Assembly: GCF_030272615.1 (NCBI RefSeq)
Contig: NC_081412.1
Span: 664,852,481 to 664,916,480 of the forward strand
DNA from: Cryptomeria japonica
Lineage: Eukaryota; Streptophyta; Pinopsida; Cupressales; Cupressaceae
DNA length: 64,000 nucleotides
Direction: 5' to 3'
Shown here: one piece after another, positions 1 through 13,980 of the stretch
Layout: each line of letters begins with the position of its first letter
Numbering within the stretch: position 1 is the stretch's first letter
Translations under genes and position numbers: made by a program
The notes under the pieces: generated by a model
Told to the model about the DNA's origin: nothing
Databases searched by the model: none
What the model saw: the letters and a program-made list of their open reading frames with translations, nothing else

Positions 1-5
1 ACCCA

Positions 6-711
6 ATGCATATTGATCTCGCACCTCTGGTCTCTGAACCCCTCATCCCTATTTCTGACCCCTCAAAAGGTCTCGAAGAATCACCTTTGAATTATTTTCA
101 AGTGGTTACTTCAAGAAAGCGAAGACGGAAATTAGCCCACCAAAATGCCTTAAACCACTCTAATGTCCAAATTACCAACCAATTGGCCATTACTAGCAAT
201 TACCCCCCTCCTGCGATTAATGACCTACCATCTACTTCATAAAACCCAACTAATTCTTTGGTTAAAAAAATGGTTAAAAATTTGGAAAACCCTAATCATG
301 GTGCTGATGATGCTAGCATAAGTGATAATACTACAAAAATCCAAAACCCCGAAACAAACGATCTCATCTTCACTTGCAAGACTTACCTCTGATGTTAGCA
401 CCACCAACCCCTCGACAACTTCTAAGCTCAATGAAATAGAGGACAATCATGTGATAGAAGTTATCTATGCCAATAAGGGTCTAGATGACATTAGGTCTAG
501 CACGATGCTCCTTGGCTTTCCAGGCTCCTAGTTGTCTAGGTCCGACATAGGAGGAAATGCAGATACTAAAACTGAGTCATCCGAGATTAGTGAAGATGAT
601 GAGGACCTTATGAAAGGATCCTCCATGAATAAGAAGAAAGGTAGACCTATGGGCTCCAAAAACAAGAAAAATCTTGGAGATCAACACGGTCTCCCTACTA
701 GCCCTGCTTAA
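6..711 (+). pseudogene. LINE ORF1, C-terminal part
   Basis: ORF1 of plant L1 elements encodes an RNA-binding protein that coats the element transcript. Only the C-terminal part is in the window. It reads in frame 3 to a TAA at 240 and resumes in another frame from about 322, so a stop and a frameshift are present. The last stretch (about 545-710) is acidic and then basic, and includes a KKGRP core near 636-655 that resembles an AT-hook, seen at the C terminus of many plant LINE ORF1 proteins. The stop near 709-711 lies just upstream of the ORF2 ATG at 724. Identity rests on position and the basic tail, not on a visible RNA-binding domain. Confidence 0.6.
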
Positions 712-723
712 TCCTCCTTTCTA

Positions 724-3700
724 ATGAAGTACATATCATGGAACATTAGAGGCCTTGAGTCATCTGACAAGAAATTTGTTATCAAAAGATTCCTAGATTA
801 TCATAAAAACTTAGATTTTATGATGCTACAAGAACCTAAAGCTGTTGGATTCTCTCTCGACACTACACTCGATTTCATTTGGAGAGATGCAATCAAAATT
901 TGCCCCAAGCACCCAAGAGGAAAGGGAGGAGTTGGCCTTCTTATAGCCCCTAAATATGCAAGCTACCTCTGGGATAAGGGAAATTTCCCATGTAATAGAG
1001 TGGTCTGGGCTACATTAGATGTTAGAGGATCTTGCTTTGGCATATGCTCCATATATGCACCTAATGACTATAAGGAAAGATTGTCCCTCTGGATTTGGCT
1101 GACATCCCTCCCAAATATCCCCTGGGTCATGGCTGGAGACTTTAACATGACTGAACACCAGAATGACAATGTTGGGGGCCTTCCTTTTGAATGAAAGAGT
1201 CTAGAAAAACCTCACTAGGATAGGTTTAAACAACAACTCTAGCTGTTTAACCCCCTGGAAGGCACCAAATTTGATACCCATAACCTATGGTACACTTGGT
1301 GCAAATTTCAGCAAGGCACTAATCGAATCTATTCCAGACTAGATAGGTTTTATGTCAATAATGATTTCTTTTCTTTCTCCCCCAATCAATTTGGGAATGC
1401 GGTGGTTGTCTTACAAGTAACCTTTTCTGACCATTTTCCTATCCCAGCCATCATTAACACTAGAAACTCCATCACTACTAACTACTCTTGCAATAAGAAA
1501 TTTTTGCTAAACACCTCCTTGCTGCAAGACAAGGAAGTTCTTAATGCCATCAAAATAGTTAGTCTCTTCAACATGCAACCTCAACTTCCCCAATGCCACA
1601 TTCTTAGATGGAAGAGGAACATTTCCTCTTGGTAGAAGCTATTCCAAACCATTGGCTAGAAGAAAGCCAAGGACTTTAAATCCTGAGAGAAAACCCTTAT
1701 GCATCAGCTACACTCTCTGGAACAAGAAATACAAATGAAACCCTCCTCCCCTACCTTGGCCAAATGGGTCTCTGAAGCTAGAGACATCCTCAGAAAACAT
1801 CAACAGATCAAAATTAGAGGCGCCTTCATCAGAGCTCCTAATCAATGGCTTAAATTTGGAGATAAAGGCTCCAAAATTTTCTTTAATCTTCTTAAACAAA
1901 AATAGACCAAACAGAAATTTGATAGAATAACGGTAGAAGATAAGGATCTCCTGAATATCAATGATATCAAAGATGCCTTCGAAGTGTTTTACAAGACCTT
2001 GTTTACCTCAGAGGATAATGAAGCCTCAAAAGATGCTTGAATTAAATGTAGTACCATTATTCCAAAAATAATCTCTGAGGAAGAGGCCCTCCTCCTCAAA
2101 GCTAGGATCTCCAAGCAAGAAATTGCTAATGCCATTAAGGCGCTCAAGGATAATAAGGCCCCAGGCCTCGACGGTCTTCCTGCTGAATTCTACAAAATCA
2201 TCATTGACTAGATCACTAATGATCTCTATGGTATTTACAATGAAGCACTTCACACTAGCATCCTGGGGGAGTTCATCAATATGGGTATTGTTAAACTTAT
2301 CCCAAAAGATGGGGACAAAGCCCTCATAAAAAAATGGAGGCCAATTACCCTCCTCAAAGTCTCCTACAAAATCTTAGCCAAAGCCTTAGCCTCCCAACTT
2401 GAGAAGATCCTCCCCAAATTCATCTGCTCTACCCAGACTGGGTTCATTAAAGGTAGGTATATATTGGAGAATCTTGTGACCAGCTGGGAATCCATGGAAT
2501 GGGCTAGAACCTTGAACCAGGACTCAGCCATGTTCCTTGTCGACTTTGAGAAAGCCTATGATAGGGTGGAATGGGGCTTCATCCTCATGATTCTCAAAGC
2601 CTTTGGCTTCCCTAGCGAAATCTGTGATTATGTTCGGATCCTCCTCAAAGATGTGTCCGCTATGATCGAAGTCAATGGGACTCTTTCCCAGCCTATTCCC
2701 CTTTCTAGATCAATTAGGCAGGGCTGCCCCCTTGCCCCTGCTCTGTTTGTCATTGCATCAGATGCCCTATACTATCTTTTGAGAGATGACACCCTATCAC
2801 CTAGAGTTCATGGCATTACGATGTCAGACAACTCTGAATTGATCAACATTTAGTTTGTCGATGATACCTCGTTGTTCCTGGAGCTCTCTAGGCATAATAT
2901 CAACTCCCTTAATCAAAAACTTGACACCTTTGGTAGAGCATCTGGCGCATGGATTTCCAGCTCCAAATCCATTCTACTTGGGTGGAAAGATAAACCTCTA
3001 GATAGGCTTCAGCAGTTTGGATATGCATGGGGAGGACCTAATAAATAGTTAGATACCTCGGTATCCCCTTCTCTGTACCCCCTTTTGTGAGAGACATGTG
3101 GAGATAGGTCAAAGAAAAAATAGATAGAAAGCTAAATAAATGGGACAATAGGGTCCTCTCCCTAGCTAGCAGGATTCAAGTCTGCCAAAAAATCCTCTCC
3201 TCCTACAGTATTTACTATTCCTCTATCTGGATGTTCAACAACTATCAAGTTTTTGAAATCCAAAAGGCTATCAGATGTTTCCTTTGGTTGAATGTCAAGC
3301 GCAAGAGGAAAGCTCACGCGGTCAAATGGACCTGGTGCCACTTAGAGAAAAAGTTTGGTGGGTTGAGCCTTAAGGATCTTAGACTGCAGGGAATAGCCCT
3401 CACGGCCAAATGGATATTCCACGTGTTGGAAGGTTAAGAACCTTGGAAGATTCTAATCAGAAACAACAAACAAAATGGTGTTCCCAAGACTGCCAAATCT
3501 TGGAAAACCCTCCCCCTTAGTGACCTGATTGCGGGCAATTTCTTTGTGTCTGTCCAAGGCACCTGGGTGTTTAAATCCATTTGGAAAGCCTAGGAGCATG
3601 TGCGTAGACTTATTGACAACTCTAGCATTGACTGTGATAGTACCCTCCACGGTGAAAGGTCAATATGGTGGAACCTATATCATAACTCTAAACCCCTTTC

Positions 3701-4757
3701 CTTAACCCAAGGATGCTCTACTAAGTACTGGCACAATAAAGGTATTAAGTATCTTATGGATATACTAGAACATGATAATCTTATCAGCTGGGAGAGTCTT
3801 AGAAATAAATATGATCTCTCTACCTCTCATAAGAGGACCTACAACATGATTAAAAATGCATGCACTCCCTTCAATCTCCCTAGAAACACACAAGTAGACG
3901 CTCATAGGTACCTTACTTTCCTATGGAAGGATGGCTCCACCCTCCCCAAGATCAAGGCCAAGTCTATTTATAACCTGCTCAACAATGACACCTCGGTGAT
4001 CGATCATATTAATGTTCTGTGGTATGTTGACCATAACCCCCATGCATGGTAGAAAACCTTTGAGAAATTATGGAGATCCCCCATCCCCCTTAAGATCAAA
4101 TGCTTCAGGTGGCAACTTATACTGGACAGATTACCTATTAGGAATAAGACTACAGCATATGACCTATGCTGTATTTTCAAGAAGCTTGAGACTACACGCC
4201 ACATTTTCCTTGACTGCCCTTTTGCTAGAGAAATTTGGTTAATGTTTGGAATCTCTATCACAGAACATGTTTGTACTCTTGATATAATCACTGGTTTTAC
4301 TCATGGGCTTAAGAAGGATGCTAACCTATTTTGGTAAATTCTATATTCCTTCATACTTTGGTTTATTTGGAAACTTATGAATGAGGAGAAGTTTCAAGGT
4401 AATGAAAGGGAACTTATTGGTTTTTCTAAAAAACTCACACATTACAAAATTGTTGTGCAGGTTTTCTTTCTGATGAATGTTGAGAGGAACAAACTGCTGC
4501 GATTCCTCAAAGATGACAGAGTAACTATGTTTGTCTATGAAATGGAAGATGTCTATGAATGGACCAGACTCACTGAGAACTAAGTCTCCTTTGATAAGGC
4601 CATGAAGACACTGACTAAGGAGCTACAGGACAACAAGCCTCCACCCTTCAACAAGATAGAAATGTGCTCCCAGATCCTGGAAGGAAAGAAGGTGGTCTGG
4701 ATGGAAGGAGCACTAGGCTGGACCACTTGGCTGGAGGATCAGGATGAGGTCCTATAG
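724..4757 (+). pseudogene. LINE ORF2: endonuclease and reverse transcriptase
   Basis: ORF2 nicks the target DNA and copies the element RNA at the nick. The start at 724 gives MKYISWNIRGL, the usual first endonuclease strand. The catalytic E of MLQEPK, the MAGDFNM motif (about 1129-1150) and an SDHFP motif (about 1429-1440) follow. The RT runs from about 2281 to 3000 with a GFIKGR block, a YDRVEW block (about 2554-2571) and an FVDD active site (about 2854-2865). The frame changes near 3045 and continues as a YLGIPF block. A CCHC-like zf-RVT motif (IFLDCPFAREIW) lies near 4203-4240. I see stops near 1192, 1216, 1633, 1903, 2038, 2209, 2851, 3109, 3592 and 4050. The final stop is 4755-4757. This is a clear LINE ORF2 and not functional as read. 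Confidence 0.88.
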
Positions 4758-4935
4758 TAGTGCCCTCTGATAATATCATAATTATATATATTATATATAT
4801 ATAACTGATAACTGTATATGTTGTTCACTTAGTCCGGTTTCATAGTTTGGTGGTTGAGGCTCTGCCTCCTTCTATCTTTTTTGTATAAACTCTTTGATTA
4901 TCAGTCTTTCAGTTTCTAATACAAAAAATTATCAA

Positions 4936-7900
4936 TAGTTGAAAAAAATTACAAGATCTTGGAGTTTAGTATGGTGTAAATATATCAATGATATTCTATT
5001 GAACTCTAGTTTAATGTGGATATAAGTTTACTAATTTAAATTCTTAAGAGACTTATTTTTGAAGTAATATTTTATCATGTATCTATATAATGTATTTGTG
5101 TGTCTAACACTTATATGATATATTACTGATCTAGTGGAAAACATAATTTGCAAGGTTGCGACTAAAGGAATACCCAATCTCCCTTTATAGAATGCCTCTC
5201 ACTTTTGTCCCAATCTGCTTCTTGTTTCATCATAGATTTTATGAGTTGAGAAAATTCTTATCAAGGATTTGAAGTATTTATTGTTGGTTTTGAATGTAAT
5301 CCTCTACTTGATAATCTTTGGGATGAATCTATAAATAAGAAGTACATATTGAAGGGTATCCACAAAAAAAACTCAAATAGAACCATCTTTGTTGATGTAT
5401 GAAACGATATGTTATCCCATGACTCCATCAATGAACTTTTTTTGAATCATCAAACCTTAAAAAGTTTCTCAACATTGATACATCCAATGCATGTCCAATA
5501 TCATTCCATATAGGTCATTTGTTTCTTGAATAAAAATAAGAGTAAAAGCTAATTAGACTAGAAAATTTTTGCACATCAAGAAAGAATATAAGGAAATGAT
5601 AGATAGTATAGTACTCATCCATATCAGTTTAGCTACAATTAAGGATTTTATTTGACCATAGTTTAGGTACTTGATAGCTCAAGGATAGCCTACATTAACA
5701 ATAAAGAGGAAAGGTATATATATATAGGTTGTATAATCTAAATACAAATTAAACAAGACATGTAAACTTGAAGGCTAATATAGGGCATAGAAATAAGCTT
5801 ATGGGTATTGCATAGATCTTGATTGGATATCATAAACTTTCATGCCAAAATGATGGAAGGATGAATCAATACATAACTACATTTTTATTCCTATTTAGTC
5901 TTAGGACAAAATGATCTCAATTATCATCTAAAAAATGTTTGGATACATTCTATTTAAGTTGAATATTCAAATTGAATAATTAAATAATTATGATTTTAGT
6001 GCATTAATAATTACATATCTTTAATATAAAACAATAAATTAGAAAAGTAATAATATAGTCAATTATAAATCTAACCAATAGCAAAATATTTAATTTATAT
6101 TCATAAAAAACAAATCAAAGACATGATTTTTAATTGTTTAATATCTTTTATTTGTAAATTTTAAATAAGAATATTTTTCTTCTTATGAGTATTCTTCACA
6201 CAATTAGCTATCATATATTCTTATTTAAATAAATAAAAAGTAATAAAAATAAGAATCTTGTTCAACAAACCATATTTGTTTAATCTAATCCAACCTTCTT
6301 CTATTTGTTTTTTCTACTAATTTAGATTTATTTATTTATTTATAATGTGGTTGTTTTGATTATCATTATGAATTACATTATTTTGGACCCTATCATAAAG
6401 TAAACAAATTATTGGTCTACCATTCAATTATAATTTACTGTTTCAAATTTTATTTATGACTTTACTAATTCAAAGTCTTAGGTTATTTATTTACTTGTTT
6501 TTAAAAAAAAGTACAAATAATAAAGAAATGATCTAATATAGAGCATTGATATTAGAGATAGAAAAGATAATTTGATTCTCTTTATAATATATCTAATAAT
6601 ATATAAATTTTGTATAAATATCTTTTAAAATGACTACAATTATCATTTATAATATCTTTAAATAAATCTCACTTAAGTTGAATTTTAACTCAACTTTAAT
6701 TTTAAAATTTAACAATTATATTTAAAGCATATATTAGTAATTACATCATCTTTAATCTATACATCACTAAATTTAAAAAAGAGCAATAATACAATTGATT
6801 ATAAATCTACATAATATATTCATTGGAGAAAAAAAAAATTCAAAAATAATAATTATAATATCTTAACTCACACAAATAGATATATGTTTAGATTTTTTAA
6901 ACAAAAATATTAAAAATAAGAATTAAAAACCCAAACAAACGAAAACATTAAAATACAAAATATTTTTAATAAATAAAAAATATCAAATGAGATATACATA
7001 ATAAAATATATTTTTATCATTAAATAAAAATTAACAAAAATATATAATCAATTAAATAATCTTTGAAGTAAATAACATTTGGAGACTTCAAAGAAAAAGT
7101 CTTCAATGAACACTACCTAATGATTATAAAAGTAGATTGAAGGATAGGTTATAACGGCTAAGAAGTTGAATATTATGTGTTGACTACCCGATTATAAACT
7201 CTAATGTTTATTCGCAATAACTTTTATATATTCATCGTTCTGTTTTCTTTTTTAAAGGAGTAAAGCACAACCAAGATTTCTCTACCTTTCATATCCAATT
7301 GATATGATTTCTACAAAGGAAACACTCATAGAAAATAGTAGAAATTATGTATTTTTTTAAATTTAGGTAGTTCAATCTTTTTCAATTTATTTAAAATATT
7401 TTTTTTTTCTATTTTCAAGTATTAATAAGATTTTTAAAAATAATTAAAGTGTTGTCTAACAATATATTATATCATTTTAATATTAGATATAAAAGAGATA
7501 ATTTGACTAATTTATGATATAGGCATGGTATTGATATATCATAATATGTGATCCAATGATATATTATATCAATAGTATTGAGCCAATGGGAATCACATAC
7601 ATCTATAAAAAAAATTTTGCATTTTGATAGATCAATTTCTATAATTTAATCAAAGAAAATGTTACTATAATTTTTAAGTCATTTTTCTTTTTACACCATA
7701 GTCTTACATTGTGTTAGTACCACATAATTCATGAGATGACTACTTAGTCTCATTTCTATTGTAGTTGACAAAAAGACACAATGCTCACATAAAAGTCACT
7801 AAGGTTCAATACGATATAATAAAATATTCCTTAAATTAGTTATTGTACACTTTTTGGTAATGTCACGATCCTACCTAAAATAATTGCTTAGTATCTCAAA

Positions 7901-9649
7901 AAATATTTCACTATAATTTATAATAATATACACATAGTATAATTGAAATATTTGTTGTTAAGGGGACTCATTGTTAGATTTGGTAGATGATGGTACCCTC
8001 CCTACTGTAGGTGCCCAAATATGCACAAATAGGGGTAAAGAGAAGCAGTAAAGGTCTGAAATTCTTGCTACAAACATAGAGTTTGTTCTACAAAAGTAGA
8101 AAATAAGCTACACGAAACACAATTTTTTTTTATTACAGGGACATAATACAAACTACAAATTTAGTGTTCAAAAATCATAAAATGACAGTGTGATCAAACA
8201 CAACAAAAGCTCAAAATTTTTTTTCAAACTTCCCAAAATTCCCACCTAAAGTTGCTGAAACATTCCAAAATTGCTCATAGATGCTTGCCATTTAATTTAT
8301 TTGTGTTTAAAATTCTCACTCAAGCTAGATGCATAGCTATTTAAACTAAAAAAAGTTGTGTGGATGACAAATATGCATGGACCATCTTATTTTTTCTATG
8401 AAGAATTTAGTGTGCAAGATGAAAAAAAAAAACTAGCATTACGTCAAAGTTATGTGTGGGTAGTGTCCTCGGCTAATGGTAATACATAACAAGGAGTATA
8501 AAAATCAAAATAAGATATTTGTTGAAGATAAGGAGGTATTCTAATTATATTATTGGATACACAAGGGAAGTAAAAAAATTAACTATAAAGAGTATAAATA
8601 AAAGTAAGGATATTTATTAGTATCTTACAAATACATATTTTTTATTATTGAATTTTTAAGTAAATTCTCAAATTCAAATATAAAACATATTATGGATAGA
8701 TAATTATTATATTAACCATGCACTAGTTATATAAATTCTTGTAAGAAAATATTTAGCCCTTAAATGAAATCTTCATTATTTCACTTTAAAAGGTGCACTT
8801 GATAAATAACCAATGATTTAATTACATAATAATTGTATGCATTTCAATATACTTTTTAATTGAAAGATGGCATTAAACATTGCCATATTGATCCAAGTAT
8901 TCCATCAAGCCACTTTTTACACTACCTTCACCTATAAATGTTTTGTAAAGAAATAATTTGAATTCTTTGAAGAATAGTGCAATTGCCACATGAGTGTGCA
9001 TCATAGAAATGATTAGAATGTTTCAGAAAGGGAAAATTGTTCTTTGAAAAGTTTAAAATAATATAATATTTTTATGTTAAGAGGTGTTAGTTATTCATCA
9101 TGTAGGATTTGGTGGAAATATATTTAATTTAGATGAAACAAAAGGAAAAAAAATAACTAATTTAGTTAATGTTTTAAAGGATCAATCACACAAGATCCAA
9201 TAGCTACGAATGATCAAGATGTTTTAATGAAAGCACAATAGAGACCCAAAATGAGATAATAATTCTATTCTATCAAAAGATGCAAGTGTATGCTTATGAT
9301 AAATGCTACAAATAAAAACTCTTATATACATAGGTAGGGATGTAATATAGAACAACTCATAAGACTATGATATATGTCTTAATCCTATTGCTTGAGACAG
9401 AAAAGGTAAAATTCCTAGGAATGTTCCAAGTAAAATTATGTAACAAGATGTGAAAAGTACCTAAGGGGAAAACCAATTAGGTAAATTAACCTTGAATTTT
9501 ACCTCCACATGTAGAAATATTTACATTATTTTGACTACACCCAATCATATTTTAAGGTATGCATATTAAGAAGATATTATTCATTTATTTTTTATCTTAT
9601 TGATATTATTCCTTGTTCCTACCACATTTTCAGCTATAAATCTTACACA
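4936..9649. other. AT-rich intergenic stretch
   Basis: About 4.7 kb with no ORF of note, no recognisable retroelement domain and no RNA gene that I can support. It is dominated by A/T runs, especially 5900-7500. It may hold old repeat remains too decayed to recognise by eye. Confidence 0.6.
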
Positions 9650-9654
9650 TATAT

Positions 9655-10612
9655 TGTTGGCAATTGACACTCATCCGGTGCTTACCGATGCTTGATTATT
9701 GGTTTAGGATTGTCACTGATAGCAACTCTTCTTGAGATTCCTATCCGGTAATCATGGATCGCAATTTCTAGAAGACAATGTCAACCGGTGCCAATTAACC
9801 GGTATTTCAAGTTGAATGAATCAGTTTTGGTTCAAAATCTTTCTGGTGATTGCGATGTCACGAATCGTGTGTGGGATGATTGGGCCAAAATAAAGACATA
9901 ATTTTATCATTGCTTTGGTGATCCACATTTATCTTTGGTGATCGAGTCATGCCAACATAAGACTACACATTATATTAGCAGGCCAACTTGATAAATGATC
10001 TATTTTGAGATTGCAGATATATAAGACTAGTGTGGGAGATCTTTTTGGAGAATGGTTTGAATTAATGCGAGTGAGTGGTGATCAAGAATATTTTATAGCA
10101 TAGTTTCACATGCACATTCTTGATTTGATAGCTAACTAAGACATATAACAAGGCCAAACATGACAAAATAGCAGAGGTGATACAATCAATATATTTTGCG
10201 CTTAATCGAAACTCATCTAGGCATTGTAGATGCTATTTTGGAGTTCATTTTCTATAATTCATCATTGTAATCAATTAGTAAAGGGGTGAGCCCTCTGGGA
10301 TTGTATCCCTTATTGTATTTGAACAATGAGCTCTAGGCAGTGTGCTTGAATGCACATGTATTTTCCATATTGTAATATTGTTTTCCTACTAGCCATAGTG
10401 GAATAATATCATGGGTTCAAATCCCACTGTGGTTTCTCCCATTTAGGTTTCCATGTAAAAATCCCAGTGTTATGATTTTGTGGTTGATTATTTTATGTTT
10501 CTGCATTTCAGTTTTATGCTTATGCTTCCGATGGTTTAAAGTTAATTCAAACAATTTAATAACTGGTAGATCCCTAATTCACCCCCCCTCTCAGCGATCC
10601 TTGATTCTAACA
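9655..10612 (+). repeat. 5' LTR of the copia-type element
   Basis: Starts TGTTGGCAATTGACAC and ends TTGATTCTAACA. The end with the CACCCCCCCTCTCAGCGATC block recurs in the 3' LTR (about 24344-24379) and, antisense, in the LTR at 60812-61589. It is flanked on the left by TATAT. Confidence 0.88.
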
Positions 10613-10613
10613 A

Positions 10614-10630
10614 TTGGTATTAGAGCCTAG
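10614..10630 (+). promoter_or_regulatory. Primer-binding site
   Basis: ATTGGTATTAGAGCC directly follows the LTR end and differs by one base from the common plant copia primer site GGTATCAGAGC, complementary to initiator-Met tRNA. Confidence 0.75.
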
Positions 10631-10680
10631 TTCCTCTGAGGAAACCTAACTGCTTAAAAAAGGTCTGAAAGATTGAATCA

Positions 10681-11420
10681 ATGGATTTCAGTTTTCAGAG
10701 ATAGCTTAGTGTGGTACTTGAGGATCTTGATGCAGCAAGAAATGAGATCGGTTCCTTGAAAATAAACTTGAATGCTACTGATGATTTCATTAATGAATTG
10801 AAGAATCAAGTGAACACTTCAAGAGACAAGAGGAAGGAAAAAGAAAATCAAATCATGGAAAATTAGGGTAAAGTGATGAAGTTGGAAAGCTTGAGAAAGA
10901 GAATGTTGCATTGAAGAATGAGATACAATCCATTATCATGATGCTAACTAAGGAGATTGAGGAGCAGAAGAAGAATGAAGAGAATTTGACACAATAATTA
11001 AAGGAAAGAGAAGATGAATGCTTTAGGTTTACTTATGAGAATGATTAGTTAAGTTGGAGTTGACATAGTCAAGGAATAATGGTCAAGAACTTGAAAGATA
11101 GATTGTTTCCTTGAGAGATGAACTTGCTAATGCAAATGAATACAAAGAAAAATTCAAAGCCATCTTAGTAAGGCTTGATGAGATGCTAGAATGTCAGAGA
11201 CATGGAAAGGACATGTGAGGTCTTGGGTTTGAGAAAGGTGAATCTACTAGATCTGGACAAAGCAATGTAAATCCTAACTAGAAGAAGAGCAAGAATCCTC
11301 CAACAAGACAGCCCAATGATCATAAATTAAATGGTAGATGCTTTACTTGCAATAAATTTGGTCATATGGTGAATCAATGCAGAAGTAGGATGAATAATGG
11401 AATGAACAATATGAATAATG
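10681..11420 (+). pseudogene. Copia gag, first part
   Basis: The first ATG after the primer site starts a protein rich in Lys, Glu, Leu and Asn with coiled-coil character (10700-10870, then broken by frameshifts). Stops occur at about 10705 and 10864. At 11337-11385 a CCHC zinc knuckle is readable (CFTCNKFGH, then NQC). Gag proteins of this kind form the virus-like particle and bind the element RNA through the knuckle. The reading is cut at about 11420 by the antisense LINE-like element and resumes at about 18741 with further knuckles. Confidence 0.75.
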
Positions 11421-11514
11421 TTTTTTATTAAGATAAATGGGTTTTACAGGGACCCAAAACCCAAAACTAACAAAAAATTAAACAAAATAACCAAAGTCAA
11501 ACCAGTCACTAACT

Positions 11515-12956
11515 AGCTACAAAAACTAGGGATACACCCCAAAACCAAAAAACACAAAAAGTAGACGTAAATAGGATGCAACAACAAAACAAGATAAGAA
11601 AGAGCTTTCATAAGCTCAACATTATTTTGGATCGCTTCATTATTTATCTCTTGGAGTTCCTTCATAATGAACCTCGAACTACCAGTTATCTTATGTTTTC
11701 TCCTGGTCCTGGTACATGGTCCTGTGGATGCCTACACCTCTTGGTTCATCCTAGTCAAGTTGATATTTGGGGATCTCTCGGCCCTGATCATCTGCTCCTT
11801 CTGCATGGAAATTTCCTCATTGACTCTTTTGAGTTCCTCATCACTACTTTGTATGTCTTCCTTGCTAACCTCCACCAAACCCTTTAGTTAACTCTTCAAT
11901 TTCTATATTTCTTTCTTCAGCTTGTCATTTTTTGCCTCATGCTCAGTCTTTATGATCTTAATGGTTTTCACAATTTGTTGGGACAACTTTTGAAGTTCAT
12001 CAATATTATCTGGAGCAAGAATCTCAGTGAAAGTGGTAATGAGATCTTGAATCCCCTATTTCAAAATATTAATTTCGCCAAAAAGCTATCGGAAACACTT
12101 TTCCTGATATATCAATGACTTCCCCAGGAGCTTATCAACATCCATTTCATCATCTTTGGTCTTATTAGGGTCCACATTGAGGGGGATGTCAAGTTTTATT
12201 TCATTATCCTCCTTGTCAAGATTCACCTCCTTTTTACTAGTCTTCTATTTTTTCAAGTTTTGCAGGCCCAAGATGTGGGTCTGCGAAAAAGGGGTTTCTT
12301 TTTCGCAGCCCATCTCGATGGGTTTTTTTCTACAGTTTCTAGTACCAGGAGTTGTCTTCTTCATGGGGCCCTCATCCTCTGAGGGTTTATAATCCAAGTT
12401 GTCTGACACCTAGACATTATTCCATTCTATAGCCATCCCATCCTCTTTATCATCAAACTTTGTGTCTGATACATCATGCACCTCTTGGCTGGCAAGAAAA
12501 TTAGGATTTTTTAGAGCAGGGAAGGGTTTAACCTCATGGGCATTCGCATAGTCAATTATTAGGAGGATTAAACCCATAAGAGAATAAAATTATCCTCATT
12601 CTTAGCATGCTTACTAATAGATAGCTCCAATGAAGATAACAAGTAAAATGGAATCAAAATTCTTTTGTCATGCCTAAAATGGCTCAGAATTGTGAAATGG
12701 TAAGAAAATATGCTAGCAAAGCGACCATCAAGGGTAATGTACCTCATTATTAATTCCATCATTTCTACTGAGAGACTCTGAAGGTCCATCTGGTTGTAGC
12801 CACCATTTGGGTTTTTCTTAACCCTCCTTTCACTCTTTTTTTCATAGAAAGCTGAAAAGGCTTCTTCTGTGTCCTTCCTTTCCCTAAATAATTTCCTACC
12901 CTCCATACTAAGCCTAGAGATCTTGGAAATGAATGACTCCTCAATTCTAGACTCTA
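11515..12956 (-). pseudogene. LINE-like 3' ORF, conserved middle and coiled-coil end
   Basis: Continues the piece at 18231-18400. The segment 12956-12568 is open for over 110 codons and holds a conserved block (about 12730-12610) with TLDGRF and HFRHDKRI, matched at 27670-27580 by a SLDGHY and HFRHKDRI block. Downstream, 12560-11515 reads as a long charged segment with heptad-like Leu/Ile spacing (about 12010-11780), interrupted by several TAG codons at likely Trp or Gln positions. The whole ORF would be about 500 residues. Function is unknown. An ORF1-like nucleic-acid-binding role is a guess from the coiled coil only. Confidence 0.55.
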
Positions 12957-13224
12957 TATCAGAGATTAAGTTTCAACACTGGGTACTCTGGGTTTGTAGT
13001 GTGCCTATTCAACTTGACCTTTTTGCTAGGTCTTAATGTTTGTGTTTCCCTTGTTTATCCTTACCATAGATCTAAACCATTTTCTCTTTGTAGTGCTAGG
13101 TCATGGCTAAGAAAACTAGGGGAGGTGGCCAGTAGAGTTGGCTACAAGTGTCCGTGTTTCCGTAGATGCCTTTGTTCCCAGTTGTGAGTTGGACCTAGGA
13201 ACCATAGTTACTTCAGTTGACCTT

Positions 13225-13965
13225 TGAGTCATTCCTTTGGGTGTTTATGGAATTGTGTTGGGAATGGATTGGATATCTTCTCATAATGCTCGTGCAAACT
13301 ATTGCAAGAAGACAGTGGAGTGTTTAGATGACCTTGGTAAGAAAGTGGAGATTGTTGGAGTTAAGAGACCAATATCCCTACGTATGATCTCCGCTATGAA
13401 ACTTAAGCGGTGCTTGCATAGAGGGTGTTTTCTTTTTGCAGTTACTCTTGAGAACGTGGATGAGTCAGAGAGTCGAGAAATCACTCTTGATAGTCACCCT
13501 ATTCTTCGAGAGTATGTTGATGTGTTTTCATTGGATATTCTTGGTATGCCTCCGAAGTGAGACATAGACTTTCACATTGATTTGGTTCTCGGTGCAAAAC
13601 CTAATTCGAGAGCCACATATTGGATGACTACTCAAGAGTTGAGTGAGTTGAATTTGCAGCTGGAGGAATTGTTAGCCAAGGGATTCATTCGTCCTAGTGT
13701 TTCTCCTTGGGGTGTGCCCATTATCTTCGTTAAGAAGAAGGATAGTTCTATTCGGTTATGCATTGATTACCGACAGCTAAATAAGGTAACCATCCAAAAT
13801 TGATATCCATTGCCTCGTATAGATGATCCTTTCGATCAGGTAAAGGGAGCCAAGGTGTTTTTAAGATTGGCCTAAAATCTGGATATCATTAGTTGTGCAT
13901 TGAGGATGCAACGAAGATAAGAGAGTTGTATTCTTACTTATTTTAGGCTTCCAAGAGTAAGCCTA
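13225..13965 (+). pseudogene. Gypsy protease end and RT start
   Basis: Fragment of a gypsy polyprotein. The GIVLGMDWISSHNA motif (about 13252-13293) is the conserved end of chromovirus-type proteases. A linker follows, then the RT N terminus with [14 protein letters not shown] (about 13678-13719), VKKKD and [10 protein letters not shown] (about 13756-13785). The frame has a TGA at 13558 and a TGA at 13801, and the RT is cut off before the YxDD active site. The sequence then passes to AGTTTTGGGGGGAGAA, a purine tract at the LTR edge, so RT end, RNase H and integrase are deleted. Confidence 0.85.
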
Positions 13966-13980
13966 GTTTTGGGGGGAGAA

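Larger units (their letters stand above)
1..4935 (+). mobile_element. L1-type LINE, 5' end outside the window
   Basis: A non-LTR retrotransposon with the order ORF1 tail, ORF2, short 3' UTR and an A-rich end near 4920-4930. ORF2 carries an AP-type endonuclease, a reverse transcriptase and the zinc-binding end typical of plant L1 elements. No RNase H domain follows. Both ORFs hold several in-frame stops (mostly TAG where Trp or Gln is expected) and at least one frameshift, so the copy is dead. The exact 3' end is uncertain because the flank is also AT-rich and no target duplication can be seen without the 5' end. Confidence 0.85.

Noticed and set aside
4936-9649. tRNA or other RNA gene in the AT-rich stretch
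   Set aside because: I found no cloverleaf-like set of conserved A and B box sequences, so none is claimed.
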